In this document: positions 1 to 8,913 of the stretch, piece after piece | Layout: each line of letters opens with the position of its first letter | Position numbering within the stretch: the stretch's first letter is position 1 | Source: JACOZG01 sp964564105 | Lineage (GTDB): Bacteria; Patescibacteriota; Minisyncoccia; Phycocordibacterales; JACOZG01 | Reading direction: 5' to 3' | DNA: 55,788 nt | Assembly (NCBI GenBank): GCA_964564105.1 | Contig: CAZLZS010000004.1 | Span: 1-55,788, forward strand | The notes under the pieces: model-generated | Databases searched by the model: none | Told to the model about the DNA's origin: nothing | What the model saw: only the letters and a program-made list of their open reading frames with translations | Translations under genes and position numbers: made by a program

Positions 1-650
1 GTCCTGAACCCTGTATTCGCCAAGAATCTTTGGACGCGCAAATTTCATCACTTCTTCAAAAAGTTTCTATGCCACAAGATTGGGCGGACTACCTAAACGA
101 AAGACTTGAAAAAGACAAAGTTGAATCCGCCCAATCTGTTTCTGCTTTTGTTGAAAAAAATCAAAAAATGATTATGGACATCACAGTGAAGCTCCAGCGA
201 CTTTTAGACGGCTATTTAGACCAAGACATAGACAAGGAAGTGTATCGTGCTGAAAAGTCTAAATTGCTCTCCGAGAAAAAGTCGCTGGAGGAGGAAATAT
301 CTCGTAATCAACAAAAGCAGAAACATTGGCTCGAACCGATGGAAAAGTGGATAAAGGACGCGGGAAATATGGAAAAAATTGCATTGGATAGCAACCTTTT
401 TGCTAAAAAGGTTGCTGCCAAAGAAATCTTTGGCTCGAACCTCCTCCTCCAAAACAAATTAGTGCGCGCAAGCGCGCCGAATTCGTCTGAATTAGCGGGG
501 GGAAATCAGTGGGACGCGCTTTGCGCGTCCCATCAAAAAGTTGGTCTTTTGTCTGAAATTCGGATTCTGGAGCCACCCGTCGGGCTCGAACCGACAACCT
601 ACGGTTTACAAAACCGTTGCTCTACCATTAAGCTAGGGTGGCGAGATTAA
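1..650 (+). CDS. Serine recombinase, C-terminal part (5' end outside window)
   Basis: The reading frame is open from base 3, so the gene starts to the left of the window. What is visible matches the C-terminal zinc-ribbon/coiled-coil end of large serine recombinases: a DWAD motif followed by a long charged helix (about residues 30-105 from base 30) rich in Leu, Lys and Glu. Such enzymes cut and rejoin DNA for integration and excision of mobile elements. The last 40 or so codons are not recombinase-like: they are an antisense reading of the tRNA-Thr gene, and the frame closes only at 648-650, past the tRNA. This is the arrangement expected where an element has integrated at the 3' end of a tRNA gene, placing the element to the left. 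The family call is fairly sure; the true C-terminus is not. Confidence 0.7.
   Translation, partial: PEPCIRQESLDAQISSLLQKVSMPQDWADYLNERLEKDKVESAQSVSAFVEKNQKMIMDITVKLQRLLDGYLDQDIDKEVYRAEKSKLLSEKKSLEEEISRNQQKQKHWLEPMEKWIKDAGNMEKIALDSNLFAKKVAAKEIFGSNLLLQNKLVRASAPNSSELAGGNQWDALCASHQKVGLLSEIRILEPPVGLEPTTYGLQNRCSTIKLGWRD
511..531. repeat. 9-bp inverted repeat between recombinase and tRNA
   Basis: GGGACGCGC and GCGCGTCCC are separated by TTT, just before the 3' end of tRNA-Thr. No T-run follows in either direction, so it is not a clear terminator. It could be part of a recombination site or a structured tail of the recombinase mRNA. Confidence 0.6.
568..642 (-). tRNA. tRNA-Thr (UGU)
   Basis: The minus strand folds as a full tRNA: acceptor stem GCCACCC/GGGTGGC, anticodon stem ACGGT/ACCGT with loop TTTGTAA (anticodon TGT), and a T-loop with GGTTCGAGCC. 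Discriminator U and a genomically encoded CCA (568-570) are present. Its 3' end faces the serine recombinase, so it is a likely attachment site for the element to the left. Confidence 0.93.
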
Positions 651-1061
651 ACGGCGATTCGCCCGGCGCCGCGTTTCCACTTTATCAACTTTAATTTGTT
701 CGAGGAAGAAGGAGACGGCGCCGTGGCGTTCTTCCGGCGAGGTGCGTTGGCCGCGGCCGCGGACCGCTTCAATCAATCTCAAAAAACGATTTTCGATTTT
801 ATGGATACTGACTTTCGCGCCGCCGGCGGCGCGATGCCCAATTAGAAGCAAAAAAAGATAAACGGCGACCACTAAACGTTTTAGGACGAGAATAAAACCA
901 GCCGCCGCGGCGGTCAACCAGAGTGCCACGACTCCGGCCAGACTCCCCCCACTCGAGATCTCGTTCTGAACCGGACGCCCGCCGGCGCGCACAATTATTG
1001 CCACCATCGCGATAAACGAGACCAGGGTCGCTAACCAGAAAATAATTTGGCTAGAGTTCAT
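633..1061 (-). CDS. Small membrane protein of unknown function
   Basis: 142 residues from the ATG at 1061, which overlaps the tsf stop codon; an upstream in-frame start at 1085 would lie deep in tsf and is less likely. Two hydrophobic segments (about residues 5-25 and 45-75) are followed by a basic C-terminal half rich in Arg and Lys, probably cytoplasmic. The stop codon lies inside the first ten bases of the tRNA-Thr gene on the same strand. Translational coupling to tsf suggests it is the last gene of the rpsB-tsf operon. I do not recognise a family. Confidence 0.55.
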   Translation of the reverse strand: MNSSQIIFWLATLVSFIAMVAIIVRAGGRPVQNEISSGGSLAGVVALWLTAAAAGFILVLKRLVVAVYLFLLLIGHRAAGGAKVSIHKIENRFLRLIEAVRGRGQRTSPEERHGAVSFFLEQIKVDKVETRRRANRRLISPP

Positions 1062-1500
1062 AACGAGTGAAGCGTCCGATCTCAATCCGCTCGCCGAATT
1101 TCTGCCCGTTCAAGCGGACTAGTTCTCCGACGGTCTGGGCCGGCTCTTTAATAAACGGCTGGGCCAGCAATTCCTCAAGATTCGCCGGCGCGACGGCCGC
1201 AACCTGCATTGCCAGGTCATCGGCCAGCAGTCGGAAATCACTATTTTTCGACACAAAATCGGTCTCGGAACGGAGTTCGAGCAGGGCGCCGAGAGTGCCG
1301 TTAGAATGGATGTAGCTGGCGACGGCGCCGGCGACGAGTGCTCGAACCTTCTTGACCTCGGCTGTTTTCTGACTGGCCGCCGCGAGCCAGGTCAGGGCCT
1401 GTTTTAGGTCGCCGCCTGAGGCCTCGAGGGCCAGGCGGCAATCGGCGACCGGTAGGCCAGTTTTCAAACGCAAGTCTTTAATTTGCTTGATGCTGATCAT
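1051..1500 (-). CDS. tsf: Translation elongation factor Ts, short form
   Basis: EF-Ts is the nucleotide exchange factor for EF-Tu. The N-terminal UBA-like helix bundle is clear (LRLKTGLPVADCRLAL, residues about 9-25), and the core has the family's SETDFVSKN motif near residue 80. At 149 residues it is much shorter than the 280-300 of E. coli and ends soon after the first core subdomain, as in other compact EF-Ts proteins. The start at ATG 1500 overlaps the end of rpsB by 23 bases, the classical rpsB-tsf order. Confidence 0.9.
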   Translation of the reverse strand: MISIKQIKDLRLKTGLPVADCRLALEASGGDLKQALTWLAAASQKTAEVKKVRALVAGAVASYIHSNGTLGALLELRSETDFVSKNSDFRLLADDLAMQVAAVAPANLEELLAQPFIKEPAQTVGELVRLNGQKFGERIEIGRFTRYEL

Positions 1501-2218
1501 CAATAGTTGTTAAAACAGATTCAGCCGCTTGAACCAACGCGCCGCCGGCTTCATAGGCTTCCGCCAGCCGACTGATAACCCAGTCAATGGTTTGAACACT
1601 CGCGTCGTTAATGATAATCGGGTAATCAAGCCAGCGAATATCGCAATCGGCGCCAGAGAGACTGACGACTGGCAGGCCAAGCGATCGCGCTTCCTCGACG
1701 GCAATCTGTTCGACCGCCGAGTCCACCACGATGAGCGCCGCCGGCCGAGAGGTCAAACCGGCAATGGTCGCAAAAGAGCGCTCCAACCGAGCAAACTCTT
1801 TTTGAAATTGGCCCCGCTCCTGCTTGGTGTAATTTTTTTCCAGCCCGCCGGAGACTAATTGCTTTTTTAATTCGTCAAGGCGAGCTAAACGCTTTTTAAT
1901 TTCCGAAAAATTCGTCAGGGTGCCGCCAATCCAACGCCCGGCGACATACGGCAACCCCAGCCGCGCGCCGGCGGCCGCCACCGTGGCTCGGGCTTCCGGC
2001 TTGGTGCCAACCAAGAGCACCGTTTTACGCTGCTCGCCCGCACCGCGGAGAAAGTCTTCAGCCCGGGACAGAGCCGCCAAAGATTTTTCCAAATCAATGA
2101 TGGCCGTTCGATTCTTGAAACCATAAAGATACGGGTTGACCGACGGATGCCGCCGGCGCCGGCTACAACCGTAATGCGCCCCGCGGCTGAATAACTCCTC
2201 TAAAACTGATATTGGCAT
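1478..2218 (-). CDS. rpsB: 30S ribosomal protein S2
   Basis: 246 residues with family signatures: a GAHYG motif near the N-terminus, NPYLYGFKN, GRWIGGTLTNF, and a C-terminal stretch with DCDIRWLDYPIIINDAS. S2 binds the head-platform side of the 30S subunit. It is the first gene of the S2-EF-Ts pair. Upstream, a TATTGT -10-like box at 2225-2230 sits six bases before the ATG and no SD is seen, so initiation is probably leaderless. Confidence 0.95.
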   Translation of the reverse strand: MPISVLEELFSRGAHYGCSRRRRHPSVNPYLYGFKNRTAIIDLEKSLAALSRAEDFLRGAGEQRKTVLLVGTKPEARATVAAAGARLGLPYVAGRWIGGTLTNFSEIKKRLARLDELKKQLVSGGLEKNYTKQERGQFQKEFARLERSFATIAGLTSRPAALIVVDSAVEQIAVEEARSLGLPVVSLSGADCDIRWLDYPIIINDASVQTIDWVISRLAEAYEAGGALVQAAESVLTTIDDQHQAN

Positions 2219-2257
2219 AACCTTACAATAGCAGACGCCGACCCAGTTAGCAAACTA

Positions 2258-3004
2258 CTAATCAGGCTTCTCTGCGGCTTTTAAAGCGGTGATAATCCGG
2301 TCTAAGTCACCGGCGAAAATTTTCTCCACCTGATGCCAAGATTTTTTGATCCGGTGATCAGTCACCCGATCCTGGACCAAATTATAAGTCCGAATTTTTT
2401 CCGAACGGTCGGCGGTACCGATCTGCCGCCGCCGTTCATCCGCCGCCGCTCGCGCGGTCGCCGACTGACTCTGCTCATGCAATTTACTGGCTAAAATCGC
2501 CAGGGCCTTTTCCTTATTGCGGCTCTGGCTCCGTTCGCTCTGGCAACGAACCACAATCCCGGACGGCCGATGGACGAGACGCACCGCTGTTTCAACCTTG
2601 TTGACATTTTGCCCGCCGGCGCCGCCGGAACGGCTGAAAGTGATTTCCAAATCAGCCGAATTAAGAGTTATACCGGCGGTCCCGACGAGCGGCAGGACCG
2701 CCACCGAGGCCGTGGAAGTATGGATCCGACCCTGCTTTTCGGTCGCCGGCACGCGCTGGATTCGATGAACGCCAACCTCAAAACGTAAATCATCGAGGAC
2801 TCCTGGCCCTCGAATTTCAAAAATCACCTCTTTATAGCCCCCCTGATCGCTCTTCGATTCACTGACGAGCGAGCAGGACCAACCGCGTCGCATCGCGAAA
2901 CGACGGTACGTGCCGGCGAGAGTCGCGGCAAACAACGCCGATTCCTCACCACCAGCGCCGGCGCGGATTTCTAAAATCACCGCTGGCGATTCGTTTGAGC
3001 CCAT
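2258..3004 (-). CDS. prfA: Peptide chain release factor 1 lacking domain 1
   Basis: RF1 reads UAA and UAG and triggers release of the finished peptide. The catalytic GGQ (SGGAGGQNVNK) and the codon-reading PxT loop as PAT (RVPATEKQGR) are both intact, as is the GAGGEES segment near the N-terminus. The protein has 248 residues, against about 360 for normal RF1: the whole N-terminal helical domain, which contacts the ribosomal stalk base and PrmC-type methyltransferases, is absent. The start at 3004 overlaps the rpmE stop by one base, so no upstream room exists for the missing domain. The PAT motif favours RF1 over an RF2 or PrfH-type protein. Confidence 0.85.
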   Translation of the reverse strand: MGSNESPAVILEIRAGAGGEESALFAATLAGTYRRFAMRRGWSCSLVSESKSDQGGYKEVIFEIRGPGVLDDLRFEVGVHRIQRVPATEKQGRIHTSTASVAVLPLVGTAGITLNSADLEITFSRSGGAGGQNVNKVETAVRLVHRPSGIVVRCQSERSQSRNKEKALAILASKLHEQSQSATARAAADERRRQIGTADRSEKIRTYNLVQDRVTDHRIKKSWHQVEKIFAGDLDRIITALKAAEKPD

Positions 3005-3213
3005 TATTTTTTCTTCCGGTTCTGCCGCTGTTTAAACTTCTCCACCCGACCGGCGGTATCAATGATTTTGTCCTGGCCGGAGAAAAAGGGATGGCAAGCG
3101 CTACAAATTTCCACCGGTAATTTCTCCTTGGTCGAACCGACGGTAAATTTGTTACCGCAGGCGCAAGTCACCAAGGACTCACCGTAATAACGGGGGTGAA
3201 TTTCTGTCTTCAT
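3004..3213 (-). CDS. rpmE: 50S ribosomal protein L31, zinc-binding form
   Basis: 69 residues from the ATG at 3213. CxC (CAC) and CSAC cysteine pairs give the zinc-ribbon form of L31, and the HPFFSGQ motif is typical of the family. It lies directly upstream of and overlaps prfA, a common pairing. A TTGCAA -35 and CATGAT -10 with 17-nt spacing end six bases before the ATG, predicting a leaderless message. Confidence 0.92.
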   Translation of the reverse strand: MKTEIHPRYYGESLVTCACGNKFTVGSTKEKLPVEICSACHPFFSGQDKIIDTAGRVEKFKQRQNRKKK

Positions 3214-3233
3214 CACCCCATCATGACAAAAAA

Positions 3234-4538
3234 TTAATTATTTTGCAAGGTATCAATCAGTCCTTGATAATCCGCGGCAATCTTCATCACCTCGTTGCCG
3301 TAGAAAGCGTTCTTGGCCAAATTCCAGCGCGAACCGGCATAATACTTAAGCGCCGCTGTCCGTTCCGCGGTCCAGGTTCTGGCATCAGCGCCCAATTCTG
3401 ATAAATAAATACCCGAGGCGGCAAAAGCGTCGCGCGGCGTCCAGGGGTTGGGCGGATTATTACCCGTCAGGACGCTAATCTTGGTTTGATACAATTCCCA
3501 GGTCGAAGGAATAAATTGCGCCGGGCCCATCGCCCCGCCCCAACCGCCGGCTTGCGGACAAGAAAGCGGAACAATGCCAGGATCAAGGCTAAGGGCCTTG
3601 GTGATTCGGAGAAACGGCGCTTGATCGCGATCTGGTTTCAAGATCTTTGACCACAACTTCGATGGCGGATCGCCTGGCCGATTGCAAGTGCCGACATTAG
3701 CCCCGAGATTAGATTCTTGAGTGATCACTGCCATAAGCAAGGCGGGGCGGAGACCGGTTTTACCGGCCACGAAATTGGCATGATCGAGCGCTTCGCCAAA
3801 AGTGATGGCATCCGAGCCGCGGAGGCGGAACAGGGCGCTCTTGATTTCGACTTTCCGCCGCTCCCGCTCGGCTAAAACTTTCCGATAAGCGGCAGCTTGA
3901 TTCTTAGTGAGCGCCAGTAACTGTTTTTTCTCCGCTTCGAGTCGCTCCACGCGGCGACGTTCTTCCTCAATCTGCTTTTTGGCGTCGAGGACCGTCAGAC
4001 GCCGCTCTTCGAGACCGCTTTTGGCGCTTTCGGTCTCGGCCTTGACCGTCCGCGTCTCGACAAACAACTGATGGATTGAATCCTCAAGATACTGATAATT
4101 ATCCGACTCGCGAAAAAAATCAGCCAAGCTGGTTTGGGCCAGCATAATCTCCACCAAACTATGATCCTCAAGATCGCGGCGCTGGCGCAAAAGTTCGGCC
4201 AGCGATTCAGTAAGCTTGAACAGTCGTTTCGTCAAATCCGCGATCGTGTCAGCTTTCTTATTGATATCCCCGCCCAATCGTTCAATCTCCAACTCGTGGG
4301 CGCGAATCACCAGTTTGGCTTTAGCGATTTGTGAATTTAAAAGCTGGCGATCGCGCTCTAAAGTGGCGGCCTCTTTCTGTTTGATCGCGATCAGTCCTTC
4401 TTGAATGGTGATTTCCGCTTCGACTTTCGCCAGTTCGGTCTCGAGCGCCGCGCGCCGGCGGTTGACATCGTCACTCGTTTGACCGAACGCCAAAAACGGC
4501 AAAGAAAAAACTAAGCTTAGTAAAAGCTTTTGCCTCAT
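3234..4538 (-). CDS. Secreted coiled-coil lytic transglycosylase
   Basis: A signal peptide is followed by a long coiled coil (about residues 25-230, heptads of Leu with many Glu, Lys and Arg) and a C-terminal lysozyme-like transglycosylase domain. The latter shows the catalytic glutamate in VITQESNLG, then GAMGPAQF and a DAFAASGIYL helix. It probably cleaves peptidoglycan in the periplasm-like space; the coiled coil resembles the regulatory arms of EnvC/PcsB-type cell-separation proteins. Start: a GTG at 4541 is in frame, but the ATG at 4538 lies seven bases after a TATACT box (4546-4551) and is preferred. Downstream is rpmE. Confidence 0.82.
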   Translation of the reverse strand: MRQKLLLSLVFSLPFLAFGQTSDDVNRRRAALETELAKVEAEITIQEGLIAIKQKEAATLERDRQLLNSQIAKAKLVIRAHELEIERLGGDINKKADTIADLTKRLFKLTESLAELLRQRRDLEDHSLVEIMLAQTSLADFFRESDNYQYLEDSIHQLFVETRTVKAETESAKSGLEERRLTVLDAKKQIEEERRRVERLEAEKKQLLALTKNQAAAYRKVLAERERRKVEIKSALFRLRGSDAITFGEALDHANFVAGKTGLRPALLMAVITQESNLGANVGTCNRPGDPPSKLWSKILKPDRDQAPFLRITKALSLDPGIVPLSCPQAGGWGGAMGPAQFIPSTWELYQTKISVLTGNNPPNPWTPRDAFAASGIYLSELGADARTWTAERTAALKYYAGSRWNLAKNAFYGNEVMKIAADYQGLIDTLQNN

Positions 4539-4567
4539 CACCTCTAGTATAGCAAAAGAGGACCGAA

Positions 4568-5242
4568 CTATTTAGTCGGCTGGTCGCCCGCCGGCGCCGC
4601 GGCCGCCTCGCCTTCCGCCGGCGCCGCTTCCTTGCCGCGTTTCTCCACTTCAATCGCCGAGAGATCCACGGGTGCGGCTTCAGCCGCCGGCTCCTCTTCA
4701 GCGACGGTTACCGCGGCCACCACCTCGTCTGGTCTATTCACAACCTTAACGCCCCGAGGCAAGACCAGATCAACCACTATAATTTGACTCTCGAGGGTCG
4801 TAAGCGGCGCCAGGTCCACCGCGATCCCGCGCGGCAAATCTGCCGGCAGGGCTTCGACTTCCAATTCATGCAAAACTTTAACCAAAACGCCACCGAGTTC
4901 TTTCACCGCCGGCGACATACCGGTAAACTCAACGGGAACCTTAATCTTCAACAATACATCCTTTTCCACCACATAGAAATCGGCGTGGATCGGCTCGCTC
5001 GTCACCGGATGGAATGCCACATCGTGGACGAGCACCGTGACGTCGCCCTCGGGAGTTTGCAAAGTGATCATGGATGATTCGCCGGCCGCCGCAAAGATTT
5101 TTTTGAATGCCTGAATTTGGACGAAGAGCGAAACCGGCTTGTTCTTTCGGCCATACATCACCACCGGCAATTTCCCGGCGCGCCGCGCCGATGGCAACTG
5201 CTTGCCGAACACTTCTCGCTTTTCCACCATTAATTTAAACAT
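4568..5242 (-). CDS. rplY: 50S ribosomal protein L25 (general stress protein CTC form)
   Basis: 224 residues: an N-terminal 5S-rRNA-binding L25 domain (SARRAGKLPVVMYG) followed by the beta-rich TL5/CTC domain (VPVEFTGMSPAVKELGG) and a low-complexity Ala/Glu/Pro tail from about residue 180. The long form binds 5S rRNA in the central protuberance. It sits 40 bases downstream of the oligoendopeptidase gene. No SD is visible before the ATG. Confidence 0.92.
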   Translation of the reverse strand: MFKLMVEKREVFGKQLPSARRAGKLPVVMYGRKNKPVSLFVQIQAFKKIFAAAGESSMITLQTPEGDVTVLVHDVAFHPVTSEPIHADFYVVEKDVLLKIKVPVEFTGMSPAVKELGGVLVKVLHELEVEALPADLPRGIAVDLAPLTTLESQIIVVDLVLPRGVKVVNRPDEVVAAVTVAEEEPAAEAAPVDLSAIEVEKRGKEAAPAEGEAAAAPAGDQPTK

Positions 5243-5281
5243 ACTCAGTAATTATTCATAAATCCTCGAAAAAAGCAAAAA

Positions 5282-7039
5282 TTAATGGTTGGTGAGTTTT
5301 TCTAATCGTATTACATCTCGCTCGATACTTTTCAAACCAGTCTCGAAAAAAGCCGGTTTAGACGGATCGAGCCCGATGCTTTTGAAGATGGCCGCCGGGC
5401 TCATAGAGCGCCCGGCAGAAAGAAATTGATCAATCGCCGCCGAAAATCCCCTATCCGCCTGCCAATGCGCCAGAAGCGCTCGACTCACCAATTGGCCGTA
5501 AGCATAAGTATAAACATAGAAAAAACGTCGGAGATGCGACCAGTAAACAAAGTAGTAGCCGTCATCGGCAGTCACGGCAACGGCCGAGCCGAGGTAAGAT
5601 TGCAGATGCTTGACCATAAGTGACGCGATCTCTTCTTTGCCAAGTTGCCCGACGGCCCGGAGACGCCGGTGCAATTCCGATTCAAAATTAAAACAGGCGA
5701 TCTGGCGAAAAATCGAGGCCATATCGCCGATCAAACGATTATGAAGCAAAACGATTTTTTCCTCCGCCGATAAATGTTTTTCCAACTCGGACTGAATGAG
5801 CTGTTCGAAAAAGGTGCTCGCTACTTCGGCCGTGGTGATGGAGTAACCGCGATAAAATGGCGGCTGTGATTTGCTCTGTTCGGTATGGAGAGCGTGGCCG
5901 AACTCATGCGCCAAAGTTTCCAGCGAGCGCATATTATCAACATGATTAAGCAGTAAAAAGCTCGGCCAGACCCCCATGCCCCAACAATAGGCGCCAGCTT
6001 TCTTACCCGTCCGAGGATAAACGGACAACTGACCATTCACCAGAAAACGGTCGAGTATTTGCGCGTAATCGGCATTGACGGCCGCGAGAGCGGAGCGGAC
6101 CAGCGAGACCGAAGTAGGCCAATCAAACTTTTTCTTGATCTCACCCAGCTTGACGGCCCGGTCGGCCAACGTAATCTTTGCCTCACCCAGAAGCCGCGCC
6201 TGTAATTTATAAAAACGCCAGCTGACAAAAAAGTACTTAGACACTAAAGCCACCAGTCGTTCAACTTCACGCTCTTGATTCTCATAATTCAAAATGGTCG
6301 CGCTGTAGGGTTTTTTATAACGACGACGCTCGTCGAGCAATTTTTTATAATTATAAATCGCGTTAATTTCAGCTTCAGCGAAGTGACTAATCGATTTACA
6401 AACTTGGTTAATTTGGCCGTGCCAAGCGCGGCGCTCGTCTTTAGGCCAGTCGGCCACACGCGATATGGCCTCTGACAACGGGACAGTCTGAGTACCGTAG
6501 CTGACCATCTGTTGATTCAACAATTTTTCCTGACTCTGAATCCACAGATCATAACTGGTCTGCGTTAGTAAATTAACCAGTGTCTCTTCCGGTTCGGATA
6601 ATTGATGACGCGCCTGGAGAAAAACCAGTTTAAGCCAATACCAATAGGGCCTTAACGTTTGGTGACAGAGAAAAAAATTTTGTTTGGTTTTGGAAATTTT
6701 ACCGATCGCTAGAGTGAAAAAAACGAGCTGATTTTTGGCCTTAGTTAACCTCTGCTCTAATTGCACCGCGCGCGCTGACACTTCATTATCACTGGTATTC
6801 AGATCGCGCTTAAGAGCAAAATACCACCACGGCTTGGCGGTTTCTGTTTTATCATATAAAAGTTCGAAGGTCCTAAGCGCGACGGCCAAGGTTTGAGGCG
6901 AACGGGTAAAATTCTTCCCCTTAAATCGGCACGAGAAGTCGGCCACCGCACGCTCAATCTGCCGCATATCCTTCTCAATCCGCGGATCATCATTACCCCG
7001 ATACAGTAACCCCAAATTCCAATCGGTTTTGATTAGCAT
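5282..7039 (-). CDS. Oligoendopeptidase F family (M3) metallopeptidase
   Basis: A 585-residue cytoplasmic zinc peptidase that degrades short peptides. The HEFGH zinc motif is clear (about residue 375), followed by the third ligand region TTAEVASTFFE, both diagnostic of family M3. Length fits PepF/M3B enzymes. It starts eight bases after the dehydrogenase gene and is probably part of the fba-dehydrogenase-pepF-rplY run on this strand. The exact peptide preference cannot be inferred. Confidence 0.9.
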   Translation of the reverse strand: MLIKTDWNLGLLYRGNDDPRIEKDMRQIERAVADFSCRFKGKNFTRSPQTLAVALRTFELLYDKTETAKPWWYFALKRDLNTSDNEVSARAVQLEQRLTKAKNQLVFFTLAIGKISKTKQNFFLCHQTLRPYWYWLKLVFLQARHQLSEPEETLVNLLTQTSYDLWIQSQEKLLNQQMVSYGTQTVPLSEAISRVADWPKDERRAWHGQINQVCKSISHFAEAEINAIYNYKKLLDERRRYKKPYSATILNYENQEREVERLVALVSKYFFVSWRFYKLQARLLGEAKITLADRAVKLGEIKKKFDWPTSVSLVRSALAAVNADYAQILDRFLVNGQLSVYPRTGKKAGAYCWGMGVWPSFLLLNHVDNMRSLETLAHEFGHALHTEQSKSQPPFYRGYSITTAEVASTFFEQLIQSELEKHLSAEEKIVLLHNRLIGDMASIFRQIACFNFESELHRRLRAVGQLGKEEIASLMVKHLQSYLGSAVAVTADDGYYFVYWSHLRRFFYVYTYAYGQLVSRALLAHWQADRGFSAAIDQFLSAGRSMSPAAIFKSIGLDPSKPAFFETGLKSIERDVIRLEKLTNH

Positions 7040-7046
7040 CCGTGTT

Positions 7047-8018
7047 TTACTTAACCAAATTCGGCGGGAGTTTTCCTTCGAGCGTGGCGAGGATGTTTTC
7101 GGCCGCCATTTTGGCCATATCGTTTCTGGTTTCCTCGGTGGCTGAAGCGATATGAGGCGTCAAGACAACATTAGGCAAAGCCGCCAGACCGGGAACTAAT
7201 TTCGGCTCAAATTCAAAAACATCCAAGCCGGCGCCGGCGAGCCGTTTCTCTCGCAGAGCATCAACTAAAGCCGCTTCATCAATGACCGGTCCGCGCGCGG
7301 TGTTGACCAAAACCGCACTCGGCTTCATCAGCGCCAATCGCTCGCGATTGATGAGATGCCGGGTGCTCTGATCCAAATTAACATGAAGCGAGACATAGTC
7401 CGCCGCCCGAAGCACCGCCTCCACGGTCGGTTCAAACTTAACGCCGAGCGTCCGCTCCAATTCGTCGTTGCGCCGGATGTCGTGGTAGATAACCTTCATT
7501 TCAAAACCGCGAGCGGCATGAAAGGCTAAACGCGAACCGATCCGACCGGCGCCGATGATGCCCAAGGTGCGGCCCACAAGGTCGGGCGTGATAAAAAGCA
7601 TCGGATCCCAACCCCGGTAATGATCGTCGCGGACAAATTGATCGGCCTCCACGATCCGCCGACCAACGGCCACAAGAAGCGCCAAGGCGTGTTCGGCCAC
7701 GCTCTGGCTAGTTGAGACCGCCGGCGTATTAGTGATTAAGACACCGCGCGCCTTAGCCATAACCAAATCAATATTATCAACACCGACGGCGTAATTGGCG
7801 AAGATTTTGGCCGCGGGCGCCGCAGCTAGCACTTCAGCGTCAATTTTGTCCGTGAGTAAACAGAGCACCGCATCGTACGGCGCCGCGCCGAGCGCGGCGA
7901 TCAATTCTGCTTTTTCTAGCGCGCGGTCTTTTCCACTCACCACCACTTCATGCCCCCGGCTTCGCAACAACTCCGGACCGGCCTCTGGAATTTTCCGAGT
8001 CACAAAAATTCTGGCCAT
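7047..8018 (-). CDS. D-isomer-specific 2-hydroxyacid dehydrogenase (glyoxylate/hydroxypyruvate reductase-like)
   Basis: 323 residues. An N-terminal and C-terminal catalytic half flank an NAD(P)-binding Rossmann domain with GIIGAGRIGSR (about residue 150). The catalytic Arg, Glu and His appear in NTARGPVIDEAAL, AGLDVFEFEP and LTPHIASAT. The family reduces 2-oxoacids to D-2-hydroxyacids. It lies five bases after the aldolase gene and eight before pepF. Whether the substrate is glyoxylate, hydroxypyruvate or phosphoglycerate is not decided by the sequence. Confidence 0.9.
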   Translation of the reverse strand: MARIFVTRKIPEAGPELLRSRGHEVVVSGKDRALEKAELIAALGAAPYDAVLCLLTDKIDAEVLAAAPAAKIFANYAVGVDNIDLVMAKARGVLITNTPAVSTSQSVAEHALALLVAVGRRIVEADQFVRDDHYRGWDPMLFITPDLVGRTLGIIGAGRIGSRLAFHAARGFEMKVIYHDIRRNDELERTLGVKFEPTVEAVLRAADYVSLHVNLDQSTRHLINRERLALMKPSAVLVNTARGPVIDEAALVDALREKRLAGAGLDVFEFEPKLVPGLAALPNVVLTPHIASATEETRNDMAKMAAENILATLEGKLPPNLVK

Positions 8019-8023
8019 AAATT

Positions 8024-8890
8024 TTACAAATTATTGAATAAACTTAATTTTTTCTCCACGACTTTTTGCATTGCTAGTGCTGCTGGCTTTAAAATTTTGT
8101 ACGGCGCGACCTCTTCCGAATTTTCCTGTAGAGTCTGCCTAATGGCATCGCGGTACGCGACGCGCAATTCCGTATTGATATGGATGATGGCGACGCCAGC
8201 AGCGATCGCCCGGCGAATATCACCATCAGTGTTGCCGGACGCGCCGTGCAAAACAAGTGGCACCCCCGCGGCCTGGCGAATAAACTTAATCCGATCAATA
8301 TCCAGCGCCGGATCTGGCCGGCCCTTCAACATCCCATGGATATTGCCGACCGCCGGCGCCAGAAGATCCACGGCCGTAGCCCGCACGAAGTCCGCGGCGG
8401 TTTGCGGTTTAACCAAATCATCTTGATGCAAACCGACTCCAACTGGCACCGCGTCCAGTAATTTTGAAGACACGCCGATAAACCCCAACTCGCCTTCAAC
8501 CACAATTTCCCGATTGACGCTTTGAGCATAATCAACGGATTTTTTTGTCTCGGCGATATTTTCTTCAAGCGATAATTTACTGCCGTCAAAAATCACCGCA
8601 TCAAAGCCAGCGTCTACGGCTTCTTTGACGCGATCAAAAGAATAGGTGTGATCAGCGTTGAGAAAAATGGGCTGGGTCAATTCTTCACGCACGCTTCGGA
8701 CGAGCGCCGCCACCTGCCGCACACCTAAAAAATCCCGCTCGCCCTCGGAGACGCCGATAATGACCGGCAGATCAAGCTCGCGCGCGGCGCGGGCGATTGA
8801 CCACACTCCTTCAATCGTTGAAGTGTTAAAATGACCGATCGCGACTCGATTCTTTTCCGCTTCCACCACATATTCATGCAGGGTCTTCAT
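8024..8890 (-). CDS. fba: Class II fructose-bisphosphate aldolase family
   Basis: 288 residues, TIM-barrel class II aldolase. Zinc ligands are visible in NADHT (about residue 80), in GNIHG and in LHGASG; the phosphate-binding GASGN and NTELR motifs follow. It should cleave fructose 1,6-bisphosphate or a related ketose bisphosphate, supplying triose phosphate to GapDH encoded elsewhere in the window. A TACAAT box with an upstream TG (8899-8904) lies eight bases before the ATG, suggesting a near-leaderless start. Tagatose-bisphosphate specificity cannot be excluded. Confidence 0.88.
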   Translation of the reverse strand: MKTLHEYVVEAEKNRVAIGHFNTSTIEGVWSIARAARELDLPVIIGVSEGERDFLGVRQVAALVRSVREELTQPIFLNADHTYSFDRVKEAVDAGFDAVIFDGSKLSLEENIAETKKSVDYAQSVNREIVVEGELGFIGVSSKLLDAVPVGVGLHQDDLVKPQTAADFVRATAVDLLAPAVGNIHGMLKGRPDPALDIDRIKFIRQAAGVPLVLHGASGNTDGDIRRAIAAGVAIIHINTELRVAYRDAIRQTLQENSEEVAPYKILKPAALAMQKVVEKKLSLFNNL

Positions 8891-8913
8891 ACCTGATTAT
8901 TGTAGCATATGTT

